From the NCBI GenBank assembly GCA_965212145.1, contig CBDBUY010000004.1, forward strand, positions 1 to 64,000: a stretch of DNA of 64,000 nucleotides, given 5' to 3'. Below, piece by piece: positions 35,442 through 46,783 of this stretch. This DNA comes from JAAEPI01 sp965212145 (lineage in GTDB: Bacteria > Bacteroidota > Bacteroidia > Cytophagales > Cyclobacteriaceae). A model generated the notes under the pieces. It was not told the DNA's origin and did not search any database. It saw only the letters and a list, made by a program, of their open reading frames with translations. Every line of letters starts with the position of its first letter. Within the stretch, counting starts at the first letter, position 1. Both the position numbers and the translations under genes were made by a program.

Positions 35442-36156
35442 GTCTCTTCACAGACTGGAAACTACAAGCGGCAGGGTAGCGCAGGGTAGCGTGTGCCAGT
35501 GGCTACAGCTATTGAGCAGTGGATATATGGTCACGTACTCGTTGGCCCTCCCTCCACCCAACCCCGCAGCCCTACGGGTGGCTGTGGTTGGGGGGTTGTG
35601 GTGGACTGAAGAAACATGATTTTAGATCTTTCCCTCCCTTTTGTGGGTGTGGGTGGCTGGTAGGCTCACAAACTGAGGAACTATGGAGGCCATTTGTAAG
35701 TTTATATGGTATGGGGATGAAAGAAGATGTTTACATGGATTGAACAAAATTATCTATAGATGTGTAGATATAGAGATGGATTATCACTCCTATGCAGTGT
35801 TTCTGAGGTTTTTAGAGGGTCTTAGAGAAGGACGAATAAGCTATTCATGATGGGATATTAGAAACGTTCAAATACCAAAATCTACCACAGCCCCCAAGGA
35901 TGGTGCCCCAAACTGGCCCATCCCTGCAACTGTCGGCATGTTTGAAGTCTTGTACACAAATTGAGACTCCAAACGTGACGACAGTCACAAAGATGACGCC
36001 TTGCAGACACGCCATCCCTGTGACTGTTGGCGCTTTTGAGATTGCGAAAGGCGAAACCCCCCGAGGACTCTTACGAAGATTCCGCGCGTTCACGGCCCTC
36101 CCCTCCCCCCCGCCCAGACCATAACATGGCGGGGGCCATGAAAGCCAGATGCCTGA

Positions 36157-36230
36157 CCATATATAGGGGTTATACTGGGATAATGGGAAAGAAAATGGAA
36201 ACTACTATATTTCAACGACTATACTAGCAA
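36157..36230. mobile_element. Solo arm of MITE family 3
   Basis: The sequence TATATAGGGGTTATACTGGG followed by ATAATGGGAAAGAAAATGGAAACTACTATA-type sequence matches the right arm of the element at 3,629-3,890. No opposing arm is found nearby. Confidence 0.45.
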
Positions 36231-36635
36231 GGTGCCGCAAATCGGAAGGTTGAGATGTCGTTCTCTTTATTAGGATTAAGCGCTTCTTTTCAGACGTGGA
36301 GCGGGTATTGGGGATTGCGCGAAGGGATGCCAGGCATTTTCATACAGGCCCTCCAACACACTTTTGCTAGATTATCTGTGTCTGACTTGCTTTTGCACTT
36401 CTGGGTCCCAGAGCAGCCTGACTAAATAGAGATTAAGACTAGAAGGTTCTTCTTGTGCTGGCATGAGGCAGAAGCGTAAGGGTCGGCACTTGACATCCCG
36501 ATAACCTCGCTGGCCAGCGGCTCTGTCCAGTTGATTACCTGAAATTTGCTGCCGCAGATGCAACTGGTCGCCTTATGGGTTCTGAAAATTGTCTCTCCTC
36601 TGCTTCGGCTGTCCTTTGAACGCATTTAGACGGAT

Positions 36636-38755
36636 TCAATGTAGTGACAGCCTCTGGATGCCTCTGGCACCTGCACCAACAATACTTACACTTACACACT
36701 TACACAGGTCTACCTTTCCGGAAGGATCCCATCCCAGCGCCTTCTGCTGGATTTTGTCCGATATGAGCTCCACAGCTGTCACGTTCCCATCGTTTGAGCC
36801 GGCCTCAGGGAAGGCCATTTGCAAACAGGAAACTCTGCCGCTGAACCAAGCTGATGCCCTGAGATTCACAGCTGGGGATCCACTAAACCACAGCCTCCAA
36901 GATGGCAAACGTTGAGAGGTGGTACGCAGAGCACCAGAACCCTCCAGCAGCAGCAACCTGACCACGGACAGCACGGGTGCACATCACTCTGCCTCTGCAG
37001 TGCTGAGCCAAGCAGGGCCAAGTCACATCGGGCCCGAAGGCAACGCTAATCTGTTCCTTCGTTGGGACTCCTGTGCCGGCCTGCATAACACAGGTGAGGA
37101 CTGCGTCATCTATCTGATGTCCACGGTTGGGTCCTCGGACCACTCGTTCGCAGAATTGAGGAAGGCGCAGACGGCGTCAGTGAAGTTCTGATCGGAAAGC
37201 CTGCAGACGATGGCACCAACAATTTACAATGCCATGACATGTCTTGGAGCCTCAAACTCTGCGCTCCTGCCATCTATGCCTTTGACACCACACACTTGGA
37301 ATGCCTGATGTAGATGGGATCCACAGAGCTGGGAACGGCCTTGCCGAGTTGCTAGTAGTCGCAGGGACACCGCTTACGGCGCTTACGTTCAATTCTGGAC
37401 AGAATACAAACGTGTCCAAACCTCCCATGCCATGCTCCCATAATCCAGCGACGCTCCCACACTGCTTGGGTAGTCTGCGGCAACTAACTGTCAGTGATGC
37501 GCCCAGACTTCGCGCGTTGGGCCAACAGGTGTTTGAACGATTTGTATGATGCATGCAACGTTCAACCAAGGCTCCAAGACTGTTGCACCACCCCTAGGAT
37601 CCAGCTCCAGGACGCTCACCTGCCAAGACATAGCAGCATAACACAACAAAGCTCCAAGCAAACCTCTGTGACTCTCAATGCCACTTAGGTACCTCAACCA
37701 TCTTGTAGCCAAGCTTGAGCTCTTTGCCTTCAGCTGTTCTGACGGCCCTTAGTGACATCTTCAAGGTGTGCCAGGTAATGGTAATGTAGCCCCCATGCGA
37801 AGCCGCGCCAGCCAACGACATCTTCAGCTTCGAAATGGTCATGCATCAGCTGTGCAAAAGCCTGAACTGCTGTCATGGGGGCGCTCCCGGATTGCCATCG
37901 AATGCTGCAGGCAAACCCACCGCAGCTGGCTCCACCGTGCCAAGTTGGACTTCTGCAACCTTGGCAAACGTCGCGAATTGCAAGCTGAATCCCTGTCTAC
38001 TAGACTCGACCTTCCTGAGGATGCCGCGGATACAGCCGGGTAGGCTGCGCTAATGGAGCTTGTCAGCCTCAACAAGTGAGCTGCTTGTAAGTTTCTGGCT
38101 TGAGTGTAACATGGCAGCTGCTTCACGCAGTAGGGGACTTACGATGCTGGCATTGCGATTGGCACCGTGACGTCGCCAGGCATCGCTAGCTTCACGAACG
38201 ATGAAGTGGACATCCTGGTTTCTCTAAGCAAGTTACTTAACACCAAGCCATGCCCTTCATGTGGGAGCATTTTGCAGGGTGTTGCAGGTAAGGCACGGGT
38301 CGGGAAACGGAATGCTTACCAACGAAATCGATGTCCCAGCTGGAGCATCTGGCTTGGACACGACCACCTCAACAGGACTTGCCCACGACTTTGCCCCTCT
38401 TACCGCGGGCACGTGTTGGCAAGCGTGAATTCCACGCAATCAAAGGCATAGAACGGACAGCCTACGACAGTTGGGATCTCACCCTTTCGCGAATCACAAC
38501 TCTCAGGAGCATTCCAAAGCCGGTGGCTGTTGGCTGCTGAGCGGCAGCTGTGTATGGGTCCCCTATTAGGCTGATCGTTATGAGCGTGCTGGCAAGGTCA
38601 CCGGTCAAGTTGAGGACCTGCAGAGGCATCCGTCAGCTCGCCCTGAAGGGCTTGAGTCGTGTGACCATTTCCCCCTTGGCCTTGCTCTGCACACTTAGCG
38701 CCCACGTGCTCGGCACGGTCGTGGTAGTGGTTGTGGTCGTAGTGGTTGCAGGCGC
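36636..38755 (-). CDS. GPS-containing modular ectodomain unit B
   Basis: Minus-strand exons in 5'-3' order: a Thr-rich piece (about 38,750-38,700, ten Thr codons); 38,610-38,490 starting VLNLTGDLASTLITISLIGD and ending IRER before GTGAGA; about 38,400-38,320 with PVEVVVSKPDAPAGTSISL before GTAAGC; about 38,230-38,155 with DVHFIVREASDAWRRHG before GTAAGT; about 38,040-37,890 with GFSLQFATFAKVAEVQLGTV; about 37,190-37,110 with TDAVCAFLNSANEWSEDPTV; about 37,075-37,010 with GTGVPTKEQISVAFGPDV; GPS-like exon 36,957-36,895 (GFWCSAYHLSTFAILE); and 36,885-36,700 with NDGNVTAVELISDKIQQKAL. I read this as the end of a GAIN-type ectodomain. Post-GPS membrane segments were not found. Confidence 0.5.
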
Positions 38756-40500
38756 CTTGAAGTCATGAAATCACGTGTTTCGATGGAAGTTCTACAAGAC
38801 CTCGGGCTCTCAAGCTCAAAAAAATCTTGGTCAATTCTTACGATTTTGATGTTCCAGACAGCCAAGTTGACAGCCTCCAAGATGGCAAACAGTGAGAGGT
38901 GGTACACGGAGCACCAGAACCCTCCAGCAGCAGCAACCTGACCCATGGACAGCACGCCTGCACATCATTCTGCTTCCGCAATGCTGAGCCAAGTCACATC
39001 GGGCCCGAAAGCAACGCTAATCTCATTCGACGTCGGGACTCCCGTTCCCGCCTGCAAGGTAAAACATGGGTGAGGACTGCGTCATATGTCTGATGTCCAC
39101 GGTTGGGTCCTCGGACCACTCGTTCGCAGAATTGAGGAAGGCGCAGACGGCGTCAGTGAAGTTCTGATCGGAAAGCCTGCAGACGATGGCACCAACAATT
39201 TACAATGCCATGACATGTCTTGGAGCCTCAAACTCTGCGCTCCTGCCATCTATGCCTTTGACACCACACACTTGGAATGCCTGATGTAGATGGGATCCAC
39301 AGAGCTGGGAACGGCCTTGCCGAGTTGCTAGTAGTCGCAGGGACACCGCTTACGGCGCTTACGTTCAATTCTGGACAGAATACAAACGTGTCCAAACCTC
39401 CCATGCCATGCTCCCATAATCCAGCGACGCTCCCACACTGCTTGGGTAGTCTGCGGCAACTAACTGTCAGTGATGCGCCCAGACTTCGCGCGTTGGGCCA
39501 ACAGGTGTTTGAACGATTTGTATGATGCATGCAACGTTCAACCAAGGCTCCAAGACTGTTGCACCACCCCTAGGATCCAGCTCCAGGACGCTCACCTGCC
39601 AAGACATAGCAGCATAACACAACAAAGCTCCAAGCAAACCTCTGTGACTCTCAATGCCACTTAGGTACCTCAACCATCTTGTAGCCAAGCTTGAGCTCTT
39701 TGCCTTCAGCTGTTCTGACGGCCCTTAGTGACATCTTCAAGGTGTGCCAGGTAATGGTAATGTAGCCCCCATGCGAAGCCGCGCCAGCCAACGACATCTT
39801 CAGCTTCGAAATGGTCATGCATCAGCTGTGCAAAAGCCTGAACTGCTGTCATGGGGGCGCTCCCGGATTGCCATCGAATGCTGCAGGCAAACCCACCGCA
39901 GCTGGCTCCACCGTGCCAAGTTGGACTTCTGCAACCTTGGCAAACGTCGCGAATTGCAAGCTGAATCCCTGTCTACTAGACTCGACCTTCCTGAGGATGC
40001 CGCGGATACAGCCGGGTAGGCTGCGCTAATGGAGCTTGTCAGCCTCAACAAGTGAGCTGCTTGTAAGTTTCTGGCTTGAGTGTAACATGGCAGCTGCTTC
40101 ACGCAGTAGGGGACTTACGATGCTGGCATTGCGATTGGCACCGTGGCGTCGCCAGGCATCGCTAGCTTCACGAACGATGAAGTGGACATCCTGGTTTCTC
40201 TAAGCAAGTTACTTAACACCAAGCCATGCCCTTCATGTGGGAGCATTTTGCAGGGTGTTGCAGGTAAGGCACGGGTCGGGAAACGGAATGCTTACCAACG
40301 AAATCGATGTCCCAGCTGGAGCATCTGGCTTGGACACGACCACCTCAACAGGACTTGCCCACGACTTTGCCCCTCTTACCGCGGGCACGTGTTGGCAAGC
40401 GTGAATTCCACGCAATCAAAGGCATAGAACGGACAGCCTACGACAGTTGGGATCTCACCCCTTCGCGAATCACGAATCACAATTCTTGTGCGTTCAGGAT
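36895..40500. repeat. Tandem duplication, 1,976-bp offset, with near-identical core
   Basis: Unit B (about 36,895-38,700) and unit A (about 38,875-40,700) are direct repeats. From 37,113-38,484 versus 39,089-40,460 I find a single substitution inside the block (A at 38,170, G at 40,146). Outside it, both flanks are clearly homologous but diverged, with indels (for example GTGAGG preceded by different sequence at 37,093 and 39,069, and different sequence after 38,497/40,473). Minus-strand exons lie in both copies. Confidence 0.92.
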
Positions 40501-40765
40501 TAACTTGGATGATCTAAGCATTCCAAAGAAGGAGCTCTCAGCTGCTGAGCGGCAGCTTGGTATGGATCCATTACTTGGCCGATCAGCGTGCTGGCAAGGT
40601 CACCGGTCAAGTTGAGGACCTGCAGAGGCATCCGTCAGCGCGCCATGAAGTGATCGATCCTGCTGGGACAATCTCCGCGGGCCTTGTTCTGCAGGCCTAG
40701 GGCAGAAGATTCCGCCGTGCTTGGCGTTGTGGTGGTTGTGGTGGTGGTTGTTGTGCTTCCAGAAG
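38875..40765 (-). CDS. GPS-containing modular ectodomain unit A
   Basis: This is the tandem copy of unit B. It starts with a Thr-rich exon (about 40,765-40,690, SGSTTTTTTTTTTPSTAESS). Next comes VLNLTGDLASTLIGQVMDPY (40,620-40,500), whose 3' part is shifted in frame relative to unit B and meets stops, so this exon may be damaged or spliced differently. The central exons (40,460-39,090) are identical to unit B. It ends with AGTGVPTSNEISVAFGPDV and the GPS-like exon 38,937-38,875 (GFWCSVYHLSLFAILE). After the GPS-like motif the frame continues NLAVWNIKIVRIDQDF without an obvious membrane helix. It could be a tandem paralogous gene or a repeated module of one gene. Confidence 0.45.
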
Positions 40766-40799
40766 CCTAGGCCAGCAAAGGCATTTCCCTGAGACTCAG

Positions 40800-43700
40800 G
40801 CTTTGCATCGCAACAGCAGTTGCATCCCTCCTCCATTTACACATCAAGCAGCAAAAGGAACCAAAATTCCGAGGAGGCCAAATCCCCTTTCCAACGCACA
40901 CCAGAAGGCACTGAAGTCCTCAGCAGTCACAACAATGTGTTTGGATGCTCTTGGACGCACATAAACAGCGGCTGAAAAAGAACACAAAGGCTAACTAACC
41001 AGCTCTCAAAAGATGGATTCAAGAAGGATGCCAAAGATGGCAACCAACAGCTCAGCAACGACTGCTGGCATATTGCAGAAGCGGCGCCGCAGCACTGCTG
41101 ATGCCGGCAGCTTGAAGCTCTGCTGCGGATGGTCGGTACACAGAATCCTTTCACGTGGAACAATCCAGGAATAGGGAGAGTGCAATGGATGGCTGGTGCA
41201 GATAGACCGCGGCGTTCAGGGAAGGACATGACAAGAAATACGTAGGTGCATATCTCCTGCGTCCACAAATCATCTGGGCGCAGCCGGAGACAGGATGCCG
41301 CCGCAGGGTATGAAGTGTTCTGCGTCAGCCTGATACGGCAACCAGACGTCACGTAGCCTTCAGACTTTACAGAAAACAACTGAGGACAAAGTTGGAGCTA
41401 GGAGCCAGTTTGCTAACTTTGCCCTTGCCATCCATCTCCTGGACAGCTCTTCATTGGAATAAACTTGGTGCGGCGGGGCGGGGCAATGGCCCTACTACAT
41501 GAAGATGCTATCGTCTATGTGGTACTGTAGTTGATCAAGATTCTTGGTCCCAACATGGCCATTATGGAAAACCCTTTCCACTGTATTTTCCCTTGTAGAC
41601 CTGCAGGAAACCCAAATAATTCCCTTAGGACCCTTAGAGATCAACCTCCATGTAACAATCCAAGAAGAGAAGTTTGCTCCATACTTGCACTGTAGGTCGG
41701 CCTCCAGTAAGTTCTCCCGGCGGCAGCTACAGCCTGAAATGCAGCTCATGATGCAACTCCACCACGATCTGCGGATGATCAACTAGACTTTTGAGATGCT
41801 AACACGGATGATCACGGATGCAAGACCCTCACCTCAGCCCCTACCAAACGCGCCACGTCCACGCCTCAACAGAACTTGCACAGCAACTCCTGCTCACCTT
41901 CACCTTCCCTTGACTTTCTCCCTGTGTCATCAGAATGATCTTTCTCTCTGTCTGCATTTCACGCCAGAGCTGGAAACTGAGCAGGGGAATGCCATGCAGC
42001 CAAGCCTGCTGGGTCTAACACCAGTCTGTTTGGATAAGGCCAGTGATTCAGAGTGACTCTGATTCTTCGTGGATTCATGTCGGTGCGCCCTGAGGCAAAG
42101 TTAGAAAAGTGACATGACGTTTGGGAAACGCGTTGGGCCAGCAATGTCCACAGCTTGCAGCGGTAGTACTCTAGGATAACAGCTTAGGAAACTGTGACAA
42201 CAATGTCTCAAATTTGCAATGCCTCATCTGCCCTTGCCTCTGATGCTTTAGTGCAACTCAACCCAACAAACCTGACAGCTTTGGAGACTTTCAATTCTCG
42301 GAGCTTCTCGTCTGCCCGTACTGCTGATGTTTTAAAGTGACGGGCATCATAACCATTCTTGTCTGTCGCAGTTTCATGTTGCTTCTTTCTTTCCTTGCTG
42401 CTTGTTAGCTGACGAGCCCTGAACATTAAAGAGGCTTCTGCTTTTCATGTCACCAATGCCGTGGGTTCCTTCTCTAACTTTTGTCACATCTTACCTGATT
42501 CCACACCAGGCTCTGCACCCATCGGAGCATCTCCCTGATTGTAAAAAAAAAGAGTAAACCTGCGGGGAAGCCGGGGCACTAGCACATCGATCCGGTACTG
42601 GGATGATACAGTCGCCATTCTAGCCTGTGCTGCAGGACAGGATGACCAAATTTCCATGCTGGCCAAGTCTGCCAGCAAAATCATTTCTAGGCTGAATGCA
42701 CGCCCTTGGATCTGTCATAATGCTGTCCGTCTCAAGCAGATCTTGCCAGGCTGAAAGTCATGATGCAAGTGGGCAGCGTAGAGGAAATGATCACCCAGTG
42801 TTCCGTTTGCAGTGCCCAGGCGAATCATCCTCAAACACATATCAGGTATTCCCTTTCGACAGTTTGTGTAGGCATAGCCAGCCGCTGCACTCAGACCTTT
42901 AGGAATCCAGAACTCATTTAGGGCGCATGCTTCAGCAACACACCACTTCAAAACCAATTAGCAGGACCCAGCAGTATCAAACAAGATCAGCGTCTCCCCG
43001 CCGACGGGGCGGTATGGAACGGTGCTAGGTAGCCACGATGTCAAGGGTGCTGAGTGGTTTGCGGTTGCAACCTGCAGCCAGCATTCATCAGCTGCCCATG
43101 TGACAGGCATATTGTCTAGGTTTTTTATGAGGCTGAACTGCAAAATAACCACACTTGCTAATGCAGCTACTGCTGAAACTGCACACTTTCGGAAGCCGCA
43201 ATGGCGGCAACGCTTACACAAAGGTTAATTAGTGTTGTGCAACTTGCTGGCACTAGGGCCGAGGCCACAAGAGCTGGGTATGGGTCCTGCGCATACCTGA
43301 GATGCCGAATGCGTAACTTGATGGCAATGTGCGTTATAAGTTTGTGATTGAGCATTGAACATCATGCCGCACATCTAGCCAGCCTTCTGAGAGCTTGCTG
43401 AGCGGTGAATTGGACGGTGAGTGCTGTCCCATGCAATGACATGAGAGAACACGCGCAAGTCTGTTATGGCAGCTGCGTTGCGCACTCGGGAACGCAGAAA
43501 CCACAGCACCATCACCGCTTGAGCTGGCTGTCGTTATTTGCAGCAGCGTCGGCATCCTTGTTTTAGTATGCAACCCTTCAAGTTTGCAGAAGAAAGTTTG
43601 CTTTGATTTCTGTACTGACCAACCCGCCATGACTGGCTTTCGCTTGCGAATCCCAACTTTTCTGTCTGCATCAGTCAACGAAAACGCATGTAAAATCAAG

Positions 43701-44330
43701 ATAGCCCGCGTGTTCTTGCCAAGGCTCGAGGCTGCCGCGTATGGATTCTTCAAAAGCGTGAACCCAAGAATAACGCCAGCAGGCACGTCATTTCGGACCA
43801 TAGTAACCTCGGGCTTCTCAAACAGTGCCCAGGGCTGCCAACAAAATGAAATCTGGGTCTGCTCAGGGAAGCCAATTGCTGGGATGGTTCACGATTTGCC
43901 CAGACCAGCTGTAGTGTACAAGATTCAGTCCGATGCACCTCTGTCTTGGTCAGGTCCGAGCTTGCTGTGTCGAGAGCCAGACTCGCGAAAGGGCTGAGCT
44001 CATCAGCAACCTAGGCCGTCCCTGGGTTTACGCTTGAATGAGTCAAACCAATGTCTTGAAGGATGGCTCAATGGAATTCAGTATGTTACGGACAAGAAGC
44101 GAAACATGTGATGTACAGGCTTTCACTGCATATGGCGTGAATACATGACATGTAGAAATTCATGACACGTAGCCTCTACATATCTTTAAGTACACGATGG
44201 CATTAGATTCATTAGATGTATCCACGCACATTGCACCTGATGAAGACACCTTGGAATGACAACACATGTGAGGATCAGGTTTGAGTCTCAGAATTGAAGC
44301 GATGCAGCTTGCACTTCCAAGAGCATGCAG
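40800..44330. other. Stretch with only weak coding candidates
   Basis: Two candidates deserve mention. On the minus strand, about 43,180-42,960 encodes FSLIKNLDNMPVTWAADECW and PYRPVGGETLILFDTAGSC, which could be an ectodomain exon. At 41,495-41,786 both strands are open for about 80-95 codons (minus: YGANFSSWIVTWRLISKGPK; plus: EINLHVTIQEEKFAPYLHC), so I cannot choose. Elsewhere I see no supported feature. Confidence 0.3.
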
Positions 44331-44332
44331 CT

Positions 44333-44444
44333 ACATGTGAGCTATAGTCTAAACTCCTAGTATCCCCCTTAATAAGCCCTGTAGTGGTCCCCTATATAAT
44401 CCCCTATATAGTCTCCTTTAGGGAGTTTAGACTATTGCTCATGT
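44333..44444. mobile_element. MITE-like element, family 2 (copy 3)
   Basis: The terminal inverted repeats are ACATGTGAGCTATAGTCTAA on the left and TTTAGACTATTGCTCATGT on the right, extending the family ends to about 24 bases. The interior is CCTATATAATCCCC-rich. It sits just 3' of the Thr-rich exon array. Confidence 0.7.
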
Positions 44445-44614
44445 GGCGTACATCACTCAAGCTTCTGCTCGTGCGTCGCCGTGGCAGGCTGAGCTCGATC
44501 TTCGTGAATGATGGTGGAGGAACCCTCCCCCCCTCCCAAAATTTTTGCTCAGTGACCAAACAGCTGAGGTTGGGGCGAATTGTCCCAATGCCCTCAATGT
44601 ACTGGGCCGCGGGG

Positions 44615-46196
44615 TGGAAGTCGTAGTTGTCACTGGTGGCGCTGACGAGGTTGTTGTCACTGCCTGAGCACTTGGTGACTGGGAGAACAACAATAATCTC
44701 TCTTTCAGCTTGTTGTCAGGCAACTGCAAACCAACTGCTTCATGCATAAGCTTTCCCATGCCAAAGAAACGGGTTTCTTAAAGACTTACTGGAAAATCAC
44801 TAATTTTGGTTCGTTCCTGGGTGATGCCATAATCTGCCAATCAAGCGCTTGTTCACGCTTCGATGAAGCGGGTAGACGCTAACAAGCACGTGCATGATGG
44901 CATGGATGAGTATGTTCAGTACTTTTTAGTCAAAGGCACGTCAGTGACTGTGGAAGTGACTGTTGCAGTGGTCGGTGCAACTGTACGTGTCGAGGTTGCA
45001 GTCGTCACCTTAGCGAATGGCTGCATAGCAAACAACAAAGCTATCGACAGAGCCTTGTTGTCAGGTCGCCAGCGGCTGCACGCCCAAAACCAGACACTCG
45101 ATCCCCATGTCCTTTGGTTCTAACTTCCTTCATTCTGGGACAATGAGATGCCAGTCTGAAGCAGGTACGCGCCCACTACAGCCCAGAATGTCTAGACTTC
45201 AAACTCAACATGCTTTTCAGCAAAGACGTGCAACATCGCGCAACGAACCCTTCCAGATTCAATTGCCGGCACCTTGGTAGAGGTTCTGGTAGTGGTGACG
45301 GTGGTGACAGTGGAAAGGGTCGTAGTTGCGGTTGGCACCTTAGCACATGGCTGCGGTAACAACCCAGAAGCTCTTCATGTTCGTTTATTGTCTGGCATGT
45401 GAGCAAATAGAAAAGACGCTCCCCCAATGCACACACCTGCAGCATCCTCCAGCCACCCAGCTATCTACTGCTGGGTTTGGCTGAACGTCAAAACTCTCGA
45501 AAACCCTGCAATCTTGACGTGGCCTTCAAGCTCATCAGGGCTCTCATACCATCTTTCAAAGCAACGACAGCAAAGGCTTGCCGACACAAACGTGCTCAGC
45601 AATATTGCATCCAAGGCGCTTCCGTGTCGGTTTGAGTGGCGGTGACTGTGGCAGTCGTCGTCTTGGTGGTAAGTTGTGATGGAAATTTTCTGTCCGTCTT
45701 GCTTTGCTGATGCCCATCTTTGCTGTCGACCCGGCTGCATATCCAACTGCTTTTAACACCCGATTGACAGCCATGTTCTCAACAGCTTGAAACCTGCCAT
45801 GCCGTCAAGCCTTGCGCTCTTCTTGCGCCATGCATTATCACAAGCAGAGATGCTGTCCGAATGATCCAACTTGTTAAACACTGCTGCAGCCGAGGCTCGT
45901 CAGATGTGACAGTGACAGTGGCAGTCGTAGTCTTAGCAGACAGCTGTGCTGCAAGCAAAGGGGCTCTCCCTCGCACTTTACTGTCAGGCTGTTGCAGAAC
46001 CGAGTGCTTCAGTGACTAAACCGCAGACCTTGAGGCTGATGGCTAGCCTGGCCATCTAGTCTCTGCTTCCGTTACAGTACCATCCATCACTGAAAACACA
46101 AGACAAGAGTTTTCTATGATGCAAAGGCATTCGACACTGTTGCTTCCGAGGCACACCAGTGTTGGTATTTGTGGTGGTGACAGTGGAAGTCGTAGT
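44615..46196 (-). CDS. Tandem array of Thr-rich (mucin-like) micro-exons
   Basis: Six short minus-strand exons, each AG-bounded, encode Thr-rich strings. In 5'-3' order: 46,196-46,157 TTTSTVTTTNTNT; about 45,931-45,895 TTTATVTVTSD; about 45,648-45,608 TTTATVTATQTDT; about 45,330-45,265 VPTATTTLSTVTTVTTTRTS; about 45,020-44,940 VTTATSTRTVAPTTATVTST; about 44,682-44,617 AVTTTSSAPPVTTTTSTP. Most share the acceptor context GCTAAG or CTCAG. Before several of them a CCTGACAACAA-like motif recurs, so exon plus flanking intron seems to have been amplified with a spacing of 240-340 bp. Thr-rich stretches of this type are typical O-glycosylated stalks. They lie 3' of the Cys-rich exons and 5' of the GPS-bearing units on the same strand, compatible with one ectodomain gene, but linkage is not proven. 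Confidence 0.5.
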
Positions 46197-46783
46197 CTCA
46201 GTGATGAATTGCGCTTCAACAAAACCACAGCTCTCGATCATGTGTGAGCCATGCACTATGCACCCACTGGACCATTCCCTGTAGCATGTGTGTTTAGTTG
46301 TTTCATGCTGTCAGGGTGCTTGTTTGATCTTCGTTTATGGGAGGCAAGGGTCGGGCTAGAGAGTTGCTTTCGAACGAGCATGCTGCAGCGCGAGCTAAAG
46401 ATATAGCACCCACCCATGCCTTTGAGCAGTTGTAAGGTCTCTGTGCTACTTGTATGTTGCATCAGACCTTGGTGTACTGAAGATGAAAAGTCATCGGCAA
46501 AATTTGATTTCGGAGATTAGGTAGGCAGACAGAGCACAACACCGGCACTTCGTTTGGCCCAAGAACATCCTGAACGTACGTACTAGACTAGACTAGCCCT
46601 GCTTATAACGGAAGCCAATCACAAAGAGGAAGACTTGAGGGTGCTGTTAAATGAGGCCTAATATGAAGGGGTCAAGAAGCTCCCTGATGGCCCTCGTGCT
46701 CCCTGGGTTCCACACAGCACTTTGTAAGCTTCCTTGCATGTAACAATGGAGGAACTGCAGTGTAGAAACATATTAACATGTAT

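Noticed and set aside
36895..40500. Interpretation of the 1,976-bp duplication as LTRs of a retrotransposon
   Set aside because: The repeats contain host-like spliced exons, lack TG...CA ends, and the space between them (about 0.4 kb) has no polyprotein.
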